64,000 nucleotides of DNA from Paenibacillus sp. JCM 10914 (GCF_001315105.1 NZ_BAZR01000007.1:1-64000); one strand, 5' to 3'. Counted from the first letter of the stretch, positions 36,287 through 46,201 are shown. Translations and numbers: made by a program. The notes: generated by a model not told the origin, from the sequence alone.

Positions 36287-36315
36287 TGTTACCGCTTACA
36301 AACCCTCTTTATAAT
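36287..36315 (+). promoter_or_regulatory. CcpA cre site and -10 box of sugar cluster B
   Basis: TGTTACCGCTTACA (36287-36300) fits the cre consensus TGWNANCGNTNWCA at all defined positions. A TATAAT box follows at 36310-36315, 9 bases later, so CcpA would cover the -35 region and repress the operon on preferred sugars. Confidence 0.7.
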
Positions 36316-36334
36316 GATATACAGAGGTGATGAA

Positions 36335-37228
36335 ATGCTTGAACGACTGACAAAATACCGCTGGCAGTATGTGATGATTTTACCGGGCGTGATCCTGCTG
36401 TTTCTATTCAGCTACATTCCGATGGTAGGTATTCAAGTGGCATTTAAGGATTTTCACATTGGCAGCACGATGTGGAGCAGTGCTTGGGTAGGTTTTGAGA
36501 ACTTTTCATTTTTACAGGACGACCAGTTCTGGATCGTGGTGAAAAATACGATTTATATCGCGGTTCTTAAATTTGCATTTGGCTTTCCAGCCCCCATTAT
36601 GTTGGCCTTGCTCATCAATGAGGTGAAAAGTAAAGGATATAAGCGGTTTGTCCAATCCGTGAGCTATCTTCCGCATTTTTTTTCATGGATTGTAGTGGCA
36701 TATATTCTTCAGTCCCTACTGACGCTTGACGGGGGATTGGTCAATCAGTTGATTGTGAATCTGGGGGGTGACCCTATATTCTTCCTAGGATCTACGGAGT
36801 GGTTCCGGCCCATGATCATAGTGAGCGGGCTATGGAAGGAGGTTGGCTGGAATACGATTTTGTATCTAGCTGCAATAACAACCATTGACCCCCAGCTCTA
36901 TGAAGCAGCAAGGGTGGAGGGAGCAGGAAGGCTGGCTCAAATCCGCAACATTACCCTGCCGGGGATTATGCCGACCGTCACCATCGTATTGATTCTCAGT
37001 ATGCCGGGGCTTATTGCGGTAGGTATGGATCAGATTTATCCGTTGATGAACCCGGCCAATCAGCCGGTCGCGGATGTATTGGATACGTACATTTTACGTA
37101 GCGGCTTGCAGCAGGGCTATTTCGGAATGGCCACTGCGGTCGGTCTCCTTTCTTCGATGATCAGCCTGGTGTTGGTGCTGTGTACCAATCAGATGGCGCG
37201 AAAGATCAATGGAGAGGGGCTTTGGTAA
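36335..37228 (+). CDS. Sugar ABC transporter permease (LplB type), cluster B
   Basis: A 297-residue carbohydrate permease with six membrane segments. YVMILPGVILLFLFSYIPMV starts the membrane part; VQSVSYLPHFFSWIVVAYIL and the EAA loop YEAARVEGAGRLAQIRNITL follow, and the protein ends ARKINGEGLW. Intact, unlike the two other LplB homologues in the window. ATG 36335 follows AGAGGTGA. The next permease begins 1 base after its stop. Confidence 0.9.
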   Translation: MLERLTKYRWQYVMILPGVILLFLFSYIPMVGIQVAFKDFHIGSTMWSSAWVGFENFSFLQDDQFWIVVKNTIYIAVLKFAFGFPAPIMLALLINEVKSKGYKRFVQSVSYLPHFFSWIVVAYILQSLLTLDGGLVNQLIVNLGGDPIFFLGSTEWFRPMIIVSGLWKEVGWNTILYLAAITTIDPQLYEAARVEGAGRLAQIRNITLPGIMPTVTIVLILSMPGLIAVGMDQIYPLMNPANQPVADVLDTYILRSGLQQGYFGMATAVGLLSSMISLVLVLCTNQMARKINGEGLW

Positions 37229-37229
37229 T

Positions 37230-38125
37230 ATGAGGACTTCAGTAAGAGAACGGGTGGGTCAAGTCGTTATTGTGTTTCTGTTGGCACTGCTATGCATTTC
37301 GGTGATATACCCGTTCATGTACATGCTCGCGGTCTCCCTAAACGTTGGTAGCGATGCGGCAAAAGGTGGGGTCTATCTGTGGCCACGGCAGTTCACATTG
37401 TACAACTATGAGGTTGTACTAGGAAATGCGGTTATCCAGCATGCTTATTTGATTACGATAGCCCGCACTATAGTGGGGACCTGGTGGGCCTGATGGTCAC
37501 GCTGCTTGTCGCCTACGGATTATCCTACCGGTATCTCCCTTTCAGGAGGTCCATTCTGGGCTACGTGTTGCTCACGATGCTGTTTAATGGCGGATTAATT
37601 CCACTTTACATTCAGTTATATCAATTGTCCTTATTAAACACGTTCTGGGTGTATATCATTCCGTCAGCTTTCTCGGCATGGAATATGTTTGTGATGATGA
37701 AATTCATTCAGGGCATTCCAGAAGCATTGATCGAATCAGCTGAAATCGATGGGGCTAACCCGGTGCGGATTCTGTTCACCATCATTATGCCGCTTTCCAA
37801 ACCGATGCTTGCAGCCATTGGACTGTTCACCGCTGTGGGGCATTGGAATGATTGGTTTTCTGGCGCATTTTATGTCTCGGATCAGAGCCTGATCCCGGTT
37901 CAAACGTTTCTGCAGCAGCTGCTTTCCGCCCAGGATATGTCCGGCATCCTCGGATCCAACAATAACCAGGAAGCCTTGGCCCGAGGTACCATGCTATCCA
38001 ACGTCACGCTCATGTCGATCAAAATGGCAACCGTTATGGTAAGCGCTATTCCGATACTTTGTGTGTATCCGTTCTTGCAGAAGTATTTTGTAAAAGGCGT
38101 GCTTATCGGCTCTGTAAAAGGATAA
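37230..38125 (+). pseudogene. Sugar ABC transporter permease (LplC type), cluster B, one frameshift
   Basis: About 298 residues when complete. The first frame runs MRTSVRERVGQVVIVFLLAL to ITIARTIVGT and ends in WWA at 37493. A -1 shift near 37481 gives LVGLMVTLLVAYGLSYRYLP to the family end QKYFVKGVLIGSVKG at 38125. One C restored (ACC to ACCC) gives TLVGLMVTLL. The EAA loop, LIESAEIDGANPVRILFTII, is intact. Partner of the preceding permease. Confidence 0.82.
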
Positions 38126-38197
38126 CTGTGAGCTGCGTGGTATAAGGATGATCTATCATAGACCAACTTGTAATAATATGAGGGAGGAATGCATGTG

Positions 38198-39832
38198 ATG
38201 AGTTTACGTCAAAGGAAGGTAAAGAGGCTCGCATTATTATCTCTGGTTCTGTTGATGTTTGGGGTAACGGCGTGTCAGAGCGGCGGTAGCACAGAGGGAG
38301 ATGGGAGTCCAGTAAATAGCTTTAAGCTGTGGCTTGGATGGAACGCAACGATCAACAACAAAAGCCTGCTCCAAACGTATTGGAAAGAAGAGGAACCAGG
38401 CATTGACGTGCAACTCGAGGCTACGCAGGGCGACGTGATGACAGAATTGAATCTGAAATTAAACACGGGAGGCTTTGAGGATGCTGCCTTGTTCTCACGC
38501 AGCGATGTCGTGACCACAGCGATGACGCGTTCGGGCAGTGTTCTTCCTCTGGAACAATACTTTGATATGCCGGATAAATATCCCGGGCTTGCTTCTATTC
38601 CGAAAATTTATCTCGATCAAATGAAAGCACCGGACGGGCATATTTATTCCATTCCGACGTGGTTTGATCAAAATCCGGATGATCCCTGGCCCGGTTGGGC
38701 CTCCTATGGCTGGTTTGTCCGTACGGATGTGCTGGAGAAAGTCGGTATGACGATAGACGATCTGAACACGTTGGACGGTGTCGAGAAGTACTTGAGACTG
38801 GCGGCTAAACAGAAAGATGAAAACGGACAAACTTTGATTCCGCTCAGCTTTTTATCCGACGCAAACGATGAGAATGTCATCCTTAGCACATTTGGTGTCA
38901 CAGTCAGCACGGCTGGTGGTGTCATTGCGGTGGAGGAGCAAGGAAATGACTATCAGTTTATCTATGACGATCCGCAATATAAAGCGGCATACCAATGGAT
39001 GAACAGAATGTTCCGGGAGGGCCTTCTTGACCACGAAGCAATCACGGACAAGAAAGAGCGCTACAAAGAAAAAAACAAATCCGGTCGAACTGCTATGAAT
39101 GTAGGCGGATTCTTTAATCTAGACGCACAGTTGTGGGAGATTCTGGACGGTCCGACCGAACCGGCATGGTATTATGATGTAATGCCCTTTCCGCAAGTGG
39201 ATGGCGTAAGCAGCATCGGGGCGAATCAGATCATCAATCCTTATCCTGCCAACGACGTATTTATCAATAAAAACACAAAAAACCTGGAATCCATTCTTGC
39301 TTTCTTCGATTACACCCTGCAGCCCAAGCCCGAGCAGCAGCAAGTGGTTAATGAAGGTCCGCCGGGGGTGTTCTGGGATTGGGTGAATGAGCCCCTCGGA
39401 ACATGGGTGTATACGGATGAGAATTATAAGACCCTGCATGACTCTGGCGACCAAGCGAAGAAGGCAAGCACCACGCCTGAGCTTTACGCCGCTTCCTCCT
39501 ACAGTAATGACTGGTACCCATGGTGGAATTATGGAGTAACTGAACCGAAGGGAAGATTCAAAACGATCGAATTCACCGAGAATATTGGCAAAATGGGAGG
39601 AACCAGGGTTGCTCAAAAGCACGATATGGTGAAGGCCAAGCCGGGTGGCTTATGGGAGAAGTATTTGCCTGAACTTGATAATGTACGTAAAGAGTATAAG
39701 GCAAAACTAATTATGGCTAAAGATGATTCACAATTTGATCAGGCGTGGGAGGATTTCCAGGCTGCTCTGGAAAAACGGGCTCATTGGAGTGAGCTCAAGC
39801 AGGAGTGGCATGAGGAGCTTCAAAGTGAGTAA
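38198..39832 (+). CDS. Sugar-binding lipoprotein, cluster B
   Basis: A 544-residue family 1 solute-binding protein, lipid-anchored at C26 (lipobox VTAC). FKLWLGWNATINNKSLLQTY opens the first lobe. Many tryptophans (for example WPGWASYGWFV) suit an oligosaccharide-binding cleft. Three starts compete (ATG 38189, GTG 38195, ATG 38198); 38189 is only 1 base from AGGGAGG, so 38198 is preferred. The ligand is unknown. A terminator follows, separating it from the sensor kinase gene. Confidence 0.87.
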   Translation: MSLRQRKVKRLALLSLVLLMFGVTACQSGGSTEGDGSPVNSFKLWLGWNATINNKSLLQTYWKEEEPGIDVQLEATQGDVMTELNLKLNTGGFEDAALFSRSDVVTTAMTRSGSVLPLEQYFDMPDKYPGLASIPKIYLDQMKAPDGHIYSIPTWFDQNPDDPWPGWASYGWFVRTDVLEKVGMTIDDLNTLDGVEKYLRLAAKQKDENGQTLIPLSFLSDANDENVILSTFGVTVSTAGGVIAVEEQGNDYQFIYDDPQYKAAYQWMNRMFREGLLDHEAITDKKERYKEKNKSGRTAMNVGGFFNLDAQLWEILDGPTEPAWYYDVMPFPQVDGVSSIGANQIINPYPANDVFINKNTKNLESILAFFDYTLQPKPEQQQVVNEGPPGVFWDWVNEPLGTWVYTDENYKTLHDSGDQAKKASTTPELYAASSYSNDWYPWWNYGVTEPKGRFKTIEFTENIGKMGGTRVAQKHDMVKAKPGGLWEKYLPELDNVRKEYKAKLIMAKDDSQFDQAWEDFQAALEKRAHWSELKQEWHEELQSE

Positions 39833-39879
39833 GAGTCTTCATAACATGCCTAGCAACGTTAAAATGCAGTAAAGAGGAG

Positions 39880-39913
39880 ACGGGAACTGTCGAAAGTGGC
39901 AGTTCCCGTTTAT
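39880..39913 (+). terminator. Intrinsic terminator between transporter and two-component genes
   Basis: ACGGGAACTG (39880-39889) pairs with CAGTTCCCGT (39900-39909), with a small inner loop, and TT-rich sequence follows. It could allow partial read-through to the kinase gene. Confidence 0.7.
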
Positions 39914-39969
39914 TCCTGCTTCATCTTGCCTTAACAAATGTACCGGTTTCTTGTAAAGGAGGGCTTACT

Positions 39970-41718
39970 TTGCGACTCTGGCTGGAAAGAAAGGTAATTA
40001 ACTTCACACGCAAAATGAATCTGCGCGGCAAAATCTTCATTATGTACGTACTGATTTTACTTGTGCCCACCTTGATTCTTGGCAGCGGGTCGATTTATTT
40101 GGTCATCCGGAGCTTGCATCAAAACTATTTGGTGACGGTGGATGAATCAGTGCGGCAAACGGCACGAAATGTGGATTTCGGGAAGCGAAGCTATGATCTT
40201 CTTGCTGTCAGGACAGCAACTGACGGAGAGCTGATCGCCCGCCTTGGCCGTGATTATGCAGATACTCCTGAGGTAGTGGACACGGTGAATTATGTGGACC
40301 GGACTTTTTTAATTACAAGCAAATATTTGCCAGGCATCGTCGATCTCCGAATCTATCATACCAACGAGACTTTGGTGCAGGACGGTCAGCTGCTATGGAG
40401 ACCCGAGGCGCGAAACATATCAGGAATCGATGAACGAACCTGGTACAACGCGATCATTCAATCGCCTGACGCGCTCCACTGGAGTATCGTTCCAGATGAT
40501 CCTAGCCAGGTGATGATCACCCGGAAAATTATCGGTCCTACCGGGGATGTGCTTGGCGTCGTTTATATTCTTTTAAGTTATGATGCTGTATTCGGCGAAC
40601 TACTGGGGCATCCCTTTCATGATCGAGGGAATCTCTATATCCTGGATCAGTCACGGCAAATCATCGCCGCAACAAAGCAATGGCAAATTGGTGGCAACCT
40701 GAAAGCCGATGAATCCAAGCCCCGAGGACACATAATCGTCAAGCCGCTGTCATCAGGGTGGAACGTGGTTGCTGTCTTCCAAATGAGATCAATGGATCAG
40801 CAGAGTTGGAGCGTGCTTATGCTGATCTCCTGTATCACAGCTTTCTTCCTATTATTATCAGTTTTCCTCATGCTGACGATTGTCAAGAACATTGTCTGGC
40901 GTATTCGGCGATTGGGGAACCGTATGAATGATCTTTCCCGGGGAGAATTTGAGGCGACTGTACGTCATTATGGACAGGACGAGCTGGGGGAAGTCGAAAG
41001 CATGTTTAACTCCATGTCTACCAGGCTCGGAAAATTGGTTGAAGATATTACCAAGGCCGGTCAGATGGAAAAGAAGCAGACATTTAAAGCGTTACAGGCA
41101 CAAATCAATCCCCATTTCATCTATAATTCCCTCGGGCTGATCCGCTGGAGAGCACTTGATGCGAAGGATGATGAGCAGATCCGGATCATCGATGCCCTGA
41201 CGACCTTTTATCGGCTGACATTGAATAGTCAGATCAGCGTGATTCCGCTACGAGATGAGTTGGAACATGTCAGAGCTTATCTGGAAATCCAACAACTGCG
41301 GTATCCGGGCCGGGTCCTTATCGAATGGGAGATTGGGGATGACGTGCTTCCTCTGTATACGGTAAAAACCATACTGCAGCCGATCGTGGAAAACTGTTAC
41401 TTGCATGGTGCCATTACGAGAAAGAAAGACGCTGTGATCCGGATTTCGGTGACGAAACGCGGGAAAATGATCGAAATGTCCGTGTTTGATAATGGCCGAG
41501 GGATATCCGATACGACCCTTCTTGAAATTGAGGAAGGGTCGTATAGCGGAAGCGGTAACGGATTCGGGACGGTCAATATCAAGGAACGCCTACGTCTGTA
41601 TTTTGGACTGGAGGCACGGTTCATTATCGAAAGTGAGCATGCCAAATGGACACGGGTTACCGTTGTTTTCCCGGCTTGCTCAGAATATGTGAATAGGGGG
41701 GACGGCAGGCTTGCTTAA
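39970..41718 (+). CDS. YesM-type sensor histidine kinase
   Basis: A 582-residue membrane kinase. Two membrane segments (residues about 23-45 and 281-303) bound an extracellular sensor of about 230 residues. A HAMP domain is followed by a His_kinase domain with the phosphorylated H382 (QAQINPHFIYNSLGLIRW) and an ATPase with LQPIVENCYLHGAI, VFDNGRGIS and GFGTVNIKERL. TTG 39970 follows AAGGAGGG. The gene overlaps the regulator gene by 8 bases. It probably senses the sugar bound by the cluster B transporter. Confidence 0.9.
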   Translation: MRLWLERKVINFTRKMNLRGKIFIMYVLILLVPTLILGSGSIYLVIRSLHQNYLVTVDESVRQTARNVDFGKRSYDLLAVRTATDGELIARLGRDYADTPEVVDTVNYVDRTFLITSKYLPGIVDLRIYHTNETLVQDGQLLWRPEARNISGIDERTWYNAIIQSPDALHWSIVPDDPSQVMITRKIIGPTGDVLGVVYILLSYDAVFGELLGHPFHDRGNLYILDQSRQIIAATKQWQIGGNLKADESKPRGHIIVKPLSSGWNVVAVFQMRSMDQQSWSVLMLISCITAFFLLLSVFLMLTIVKNIVWRIRRLGNRMNDLSRGEFEATVRHYGQDELGEVESMFNSMSTRLGKLVEDITKAGQMEKKQTFKALQAQINPHFIYNSLGLIRWRALDAKDDEQIRIIDALTTFYRLTLNSQISVIPLRDELEHVRAYLEIQQLRYPGRVLIEWEIGDDVLPLYTVKTILQPIVENCYLHGAITRKKDAVIRISVTKRGKMIEMSVFDNGRGISDTTLLEIEEGSYSGSGNGFGTVNIKERLRLYFGLEARFIIESEHAKWTRVTVVFPACSEYVNRGDGRLA

Positions 41719-43318
41719 CGTAATGATTGTAGACGATGAGCCATCAAACATTCAGGGACTGGTTCGTTATATTGAATGGAGCGAGCTGGGATTTGACGCG
41801 CCAGTTACGGAGGGATCCGGAGAAGAGGCGCTGGAGACGTTAGCTCAATCCAACTTCGATATTCTGATTTCAGATGTGGCCATGCCTGGTATGAACGGGA
41901 TCGAACTGGTTGCCAAGGCAAAGGAGATTTATCCACATCTTCAGGTTTTGATGATCAGCGGATACGATGAATTCGAATTCGTCCGGGATGCTATCGATGT
42001 GGGAGCACAGGCTTATGTACTGAAGCCGCTAAAATTGGATGAAGTCGCCAACCGGCTATCAGCGCTGAGAACGACAATTGAAAAGAGGAGAATGCTTGAA
42101 GATCAAATGCGTGAACTGGAACAAACCGTATTTGAATCTCGGAAGTTGACGGAAGAGCGTTTTGTAAGCGATTTAATTGAGGGTATTGCTCAATCGGACG
42201 AGATGTTATCCTCCTGGAACCGATTAATGGATCTGCCATCTATCGAAGAGGGGTACCAAATACTGGTGTTCGGCATCGATCATTATTTATCCTCCGGTAA
42301 GGAAGCTATCGAGAGGGTACTGCTAGGAAGCGGCTTTAAGAATACAGTTGAAATCGGCCTGGCTCAGATGGATTTCAAGCTGTTTCTCTCTCAGATAGCA
42401 CCTGATGAAATCGTTGCTTTGCATCTAAACCCATCACCCGTGGAAAGAGCCAGGATCGAGAAGCAGTTAGCATTTATTCAGGATATGATGCGGGAGCAGC
42501 ACGACGCTGAGGTGACCATTGGATGCAGCAGGATGGATGGGAATTGGGAAGCCACACCGCTTCTTTATCATGAAGTAAAATTTATGATGGCGCAGTCCCG
42601 TCTTATGGCAGATGGGCAAATCGCTCGAACCGATCAGTTTGACTCGCAAGAGTTCAAGGAATTCCGTCTGAAGGAAGAACTGGTCCCAGGCATTATGAAG
42701 CTGCTGGAATCCGGTGATGGGGACATGGCTAAAGTAAAGATGAACCGAATCTTTGATCTTTTTGTGACCAATGAATCCTTTTCCTTTTCTTACGTCCAGG
42801 CCTTCGGGATTAGTTTTCTCAGTGAGATGATCAGAGCCCTCAAGTGGAACGGCGGCCCTGACATGGACGTGAACCTCCTGATGTGGCGTCGTCTCCTGGA
42901 TTGCAGTAATACAAGACAAATTATCGGAATCCTGATTGAATTCATCGATCACTATATGCTTTTTGAGAAGAAGGAGCAGAATCGGCAACAGCGCAATTTG
43001 ATCCGTAAAATCGCCGACTTTATCAAAGAGCACATGCAGGAGAACTGGACCGTGAAACAACTGGCGGAACAGTTCAATCTGAATGCCAGCTATCTTAGCG
43101 TGTTGTTTAAAAAGGAGATGGGGGTCACTATTTCGGAGTTTGTTCAGGAAACTCGTATCTCTCTGGCGAGAGAGCTGTTGCAGGATCCCAATATTAGAAT
43201 ATATGAGGTTGCAGACCGGGTTGGTATTCAAACTTCCGCTTATTTTACGTACCTATTTAAAAAAATCGTTGGTTGTACGCCTCAGGACTACAGAGATTAT
43301 CGTTACACCGAACGATAA
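41711..43318 (+). CDS. YesN-type AraC response regulator
   Basis: A 535-residue response regulator. The receiver domain has the phospho-acceptor D55 (DILISDVAMPGMNGIELV) and the late lysine of YVLKPLKLDEV. A long middle region follows, then an AraC DNA-binding domain with two helix-turn-helices (TVKQLAEQFNLNASYLSVLF and IYEVADRVGIQTSAYFTYLF). Partner of the preceding YesM-type kinase and the likely activator of the cluster B transport operon. TTG 41711 follows AGGGGGGA. Confidence 0.9.
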   Translation: MLNVMIVDDEPSNIQGLVRYIEWSELGFDAPVTEGSGEEALETLAQSNFDILISDVAMPGMNGIELVAKAKEIYPHLQVLMISGYDEFEFVRDAIDVGAQAYVLKPLKLDEVANRLSALRTTIEKRRMLEDQMRELEQTVFESRKLTEERFVSDLIEGIAQSDEMLSSWNRLMDLPSIEEGYQILVFGIDHYLSSGKEAIERVLLGSGFKNTVEIGLAQMDFKLFLSQIAPDEIVALHLNPSPVERARIEKQLAFIQDMMREQHDAEVTIGCSRMDGNWEATPLLYHEVKFMMAQSRLMADGQIARTDQFDSQEFKEFRLKEELVPGIMKLLESGDGDMAKVKMNRIFDLFVTNESFSFSYVQAFGISFLSEMIRALKWNGGPDMDVNLLMWRRLLDCSNTRQIIGILIEFIDHYMLFEKKEQNRQQRNLIRKIADFIKEHMQENWTVKQLAEQFNLNASYLSVLFKKEMGVTISEFVQETRISLARELLQDPNIRIYEVADRVGIQTSAYFTYLFKKIVGCTPQDYRDYRYTER

Positions 43319-43379
43319 CATATAGTAGCTAAAGAAAACGCCTATAACATATGGCTTCAAAGTACACTCGAATTTTTTT

Positions 43380-43417
43380 GAATAAGTATGACAGACCATT
43401 GTCATACTTATTCTTTT
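43380..43417 (+). terminator. Intrinsic terminator of the two-component operon
   Basis: GAATAAGTATGAC (43380-43392) pairs perfectly with GTCATACTTATTC (43401-43413), followed by TTTT. Confidence 0.85.
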
Positions 43418-43537
43418 ATGATAATAACTGAGAACTAAAAAATCATGACGAGTGGGAATTCATTTCCATCTCAGTCTTTGGCGCTATTGTATACTAAAAA
43501 CAAATTGCATTTGCTATGATGGAGGTATAGTTTAACT

Positions 43538-44107
43538 ATGGAAATTGAAAATCTAATCACAGTAAAATCGAGAGAAGATTTGAGGGTATGGCTACAGAAG
43601 AATGGTAAGACTGAGAAGTTTTGTTGGGTCATTGTAAGTATGACACCAACTCCCGGAACGTTACTATATTTGGACGCGGTCGAAGAATCCTTATGTTTTG
43701 GATGGATCGATGGAGTCAAGAAGAAAATATCTGATGTGGGGGTGGCGCAGAGACTGTCGCCTAGAAGCAAGAGAAGTTCTTGGACTGAATTGAATAAAGA
43801 ACGTGTCCGCCGTCTCGAAAAGTTGGGGTTAATGAGTGATGAAGGAAGAAAGGTACTTCCTGATATGAACCATGATTCTTTTAGAATAGATGGGATTATA
43901 GAGGAAAGGCTAAAAGAGGAAAGGCAAGTATTTGAGAATTTTCTAGCATTTCCATCTCTTTATAAAAGGGTACGGATCGACACGATACAAAGTATCAAAA
44001 ATCAACCGGAATTATTCAATAGCCGATTAGACAAATTTATATCAAACACAAAAGTTAATAAAATGTACGGTCAATGGCATGATAATGGACGCCTTCTAGA
44101 TTATTAA
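43538..44107 (+). CDS. YdeI/OmpD-associated family protein
   Basis: A 189-residue cytoplasmic protein. It begins with the family pattern SREDLRVWLQKNGKTEKFCW, then YLDAVEESLCFGWIDGVKKK and QRLSPRSKRSSWTELNKERV, which mark the YdeI/OmpD-associated proteins. Members have been linked to resistance to antimicrobial peptides, but the biochemical role is not known. The ATG follows GGAGGTATAG. The AlkD-like gene follows 49 bases later on the same strand. Confidence 0.85.
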   Translation: MEIENLITVKSREDLRVWLQKNGKTEKFCWVIVSMTPTPGTLLYLDAVEESLCFGWIDGVKKKISDVGVAQRLSPRSKRSSWTELNKERVRRLEKLGLMSDEGRKVLPDMNHDSFRIDGIIEERLKEERQVFENFLAFPSLYKRVRIDTIQSIKNQPELFNSRLDKFISNTKVNKMYGQWHDNGRLLDY

Positions 44108-44156
44108 TATGTTCTATATCAGATAGAGAGAAGCTAATAGAGGGAAGTGAAGTACG

Positions 44157-44864
44157 ATGGATTTCCAGACAGTGATGCAGGAACTGGAATCATTAGGTAA
44201 AGAACGAATGAAAAAAATGTACACAGGTAATGGGGCACACGAGCCACTGTTTGGGGTGGCTACGGGTGCGATGAAGCCACTCGCCAAGCAAATCAAGCAT
44301 AATCAACCGTTAGCGGAGCAGCTTTATGCCACTGGAAATTACGACGCCATGTATTTTGCCGGTGTCATTGCGGACCCTATGATCATGACGGAGGCAGATT
44401 TCGAACGTTGGATAGATGGTGCGTATTTCTATATGTTGTCCGATTATGTGGTTGCCGTGACCCTGGCAGAGACCGAAATCGCGCAAATCGTTGCCGATCA
44501 GTGGATCGCAAGCGGTGAAGAGCTTAGAATGTCAGCAGGCTGGAGCTGTTACTGCTGGCTGTTGGGCAACCGTCCGGATGCTGAATTTGACAGCAATAAG
44601 ATGGCTAGTATGCTGGATCAAGTGAAGAATACGATTCACGGTTCCCCAGATCGAACGAAATCTGCGATGAATAATTTTGTTTACACGACGGCGATCTCTT
44701 ATTTGCCGCTCCATGATATGGCGGTTGAGACTGCAAAGGCTATAGGACCTGTCGAAATCAAGCGGGACAAGAAGAAAAACAGCATTTTGCTCGCTTCCGA
44801 AAATATTCAAAAAGAAGTGGATAGAGGGAAGCTCGGTTTTAAACGCAAATATGTAAGGTGTTAG
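44157..44864 (+). CDS. AlkD-like DNA alkylation repair glycosylase
   Basis: A 235-residue all-helical HEAT-repeat protein of the AlkD/AlkC superfamily, which removes alkylated purines from DNA. Recognisable parts are VMQELESLGKERMKKMYTGN, FGVATGAMKPLAKQIK (the conserved GV...L.ia.....) and AGWSCYCWLLGNRPD. The catalytic aspartate cannot be placed with certainty. It may be co-transcribed with the preceding YdeI-type gene and is convergent with the next gene. Confidence 0.8.
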   Translation: MDFQTVMQELESLGKERMKKMYTGNGAHEPLFGVATGAMKPLAKQIKHNQPLAEQLYATGNYDAMYFAGVIADPMIMTEADFERWIDGAYFYMLSDYVVAVTLAETEIAQIVADQWIASGEELRMSAGWSCYCWLLGNRPDAEFDSNKMASMLDQVKNTIHGSPDRTKSAMNNFVYTTAISYLPLHDMAVETAKAIGPVEIKRDKKKNSILLASENIQKEVDRGKLGFKRKYVRC

Positions 44865-44874
44865 TATAAAACAC

Positions 44875-45462
44875 CTAATCGTTTAATCCCTTCCCATCAA
44901 GAATCTGCTGCACATATTTTTCGACCCTCGACGTCCGGGTCTTGGACTGTTTAGCCTGATTAACGTAATGAATGTATGCTCGCTGACGACCTGGAGTTAA
45001 AGCTTCAAAAGCCGTCTGCAATCCAGAAATCTCTTTGAACTTATGTTGAAGTTCGTCAGGGATGGCGAGCTCTTCATTCCCTTTGAAATCCACTTGCAGA
45101 CCGGCTTTTTCAATTTCGATGGCTTCATGGATGTAGGCTTTCAAGATGTTTTCCATTTCTGTGATTTGTTCAACATGAGTAAACCGGATTTGGCGTCCTG
45201 CCTGAACATTTTCCGTTTGTTGAATCAGTATGCCGTGCGTATCCTTTAATAAAGATCCTTTGATAAACAAAACCGCACAATAGTCTTTAAAGCCGTGGAT
45301 TAATACAACGTTCTTATTCTGAAATGTATAACAAGGATGCATCCATTTAAAGTCTTCGATCAGTTCACAGTCAAGAATAATCTCTCTCAGCTTTTCGGAT
45401 TCTGTTTTCCACTTTTTAGTCTTACGTAGATATTCATCAACTTTAGGGTTAGTGTTGGTCAT
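44875..45462 (-). CDS. YdeI/DUF1801-type protein
   Basis: A 195-residue protein with an N-terminal DUF1801 (YdhG-like) domain (WMHPCYTFQNKNVVLIHGFK, YCAVLFIKGSLLKDTHG) and a C-terminal YdeI-type helical tail (FEALTPGRQRAYIHYVNQAK, SRVEKYVQQILDGKG). In Bacillus, YdeI/YdhG-type proteins are annotated as iron chaperones or antimicrobial-peptide-resistance proteins. The frame opens at 45471; ATG 45462 follows GAGGTG. Convergent with the AlkD-like gene. Confidence 0.82.
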   Translation of the reverse strand: MTNTNPKVDEYLRKTKKWKTESEKLREIILDCELIEDFKWMHPCYTFQNKNVVLIHGFKDYCAVLFIKGSLLKDTHGILIQQTENVQAGRQIRFTHVEQITEMENILKAYIHEAIEIEKAGLQVDFKGNEELAIPDELQHKFKEISGLQTAFEALTPGRQRAYIHYVNQAKQSKTRTSRVEKYVQQILDGKGLND

Positions 45463-45676
45463 CAAGCGCACCTCATTTTCAAATTCGGGATCAACGATCT
45501 AATAGACTTATTGTAATGCCTTTTTTTGTATTGTACAGTTTAAGTCTTTCCATATATTATGACCTCGTGCTCAACCTAATATAAGGGCTTCGGTCTTTGA
45601 ATTAGCAGGAGAGAGGATTATAGTATAATGGATGAAATTGGAGAAGTCATCGTTATATTGGAGGAGGGAACCCCAC

Positions 45677-46048
45677 ATGGAGCTTTTTGCAGATTTTTTG
45701 AAAGGCATTGATAACCCGGACCATCGGGCTCGAATGGAAGAGGTCTTCGCTTGGATTACTGAGAAGTTTCCAAATTTAAAGCCAAAATTCGCGTGGAATC
45801 AACCGATGTTCACCGATCATGATACATTTATCATTGGCTTCAGCGTATCCAAGCATCATATGGCGTTTGCCCCAGAGAAGGCTGGGATTGCTCGTTTCGC
45901 GGATGATATAGCGCAGGCTGGTTATGATCACACGAAGGAACTGGTCCGTATCGGTTGGAATGTTCCTGTGAATTATTCCTTGCTTGAGAGCATGATCGAA
46001 TTCAATATCGCAGATAAAGCAGATTGTTCAACGTTTTGGCGGAAATAG
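45677..46048 (+). CDS. DUF1801 (YdhG/Fra-like) protein
   Basis: A 123-residue DUF1801 protein, the family of Bacillus iron chaperone Fra (YdhG). The pattern WITEKFPNLKPKFAWNQPMF and HDTFIIGFSVSKHHMAFAPE is typical. It is about the usual length. The frame opens at 45632, but ATG 45677 follows GGAGGAGGG. It is the third YdeI/DUF1801-type gene within 2.6 kb. A terminator follows. Confidence 0.83.
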   Translation: MELFADFLKGIDNPDHRARMEEVFAWITEKFPNLKPKFAWNQPMFTDHDTFIIGFSVSKHHMAFAPEKAGIARFADDIAQAGYDHTKELVRIGWNVPVNYSLLESMIEFNIADKADCSTFWRK

Positions 46049-46063
46049 AATAGATTCGAGAGC

Positions 46064-46101
46064 AGCAGATCTGCCGTAACGTGGCAGGCCTGCTGTTTTT
46101 T
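46064..46101 (+). terminator. Intrinsic terminator of the DUF1801 gene
   Basis: AGCAGATCTGCC (46064-46075) and GGCAGGCCTGCT (46083-46094) form a stem with a central mismatch, followed by TTTTTTT. Confidence 0.75.
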
Positions 46102-46201
46102 TCATTACACAGCACTCTCATTATTGAATCGAAGCTCGGCTGATCGTCGAACACGTCATTATCATTCCGAGAACCAGACTCTTGTTATTATTCATTTGCT
46201 A

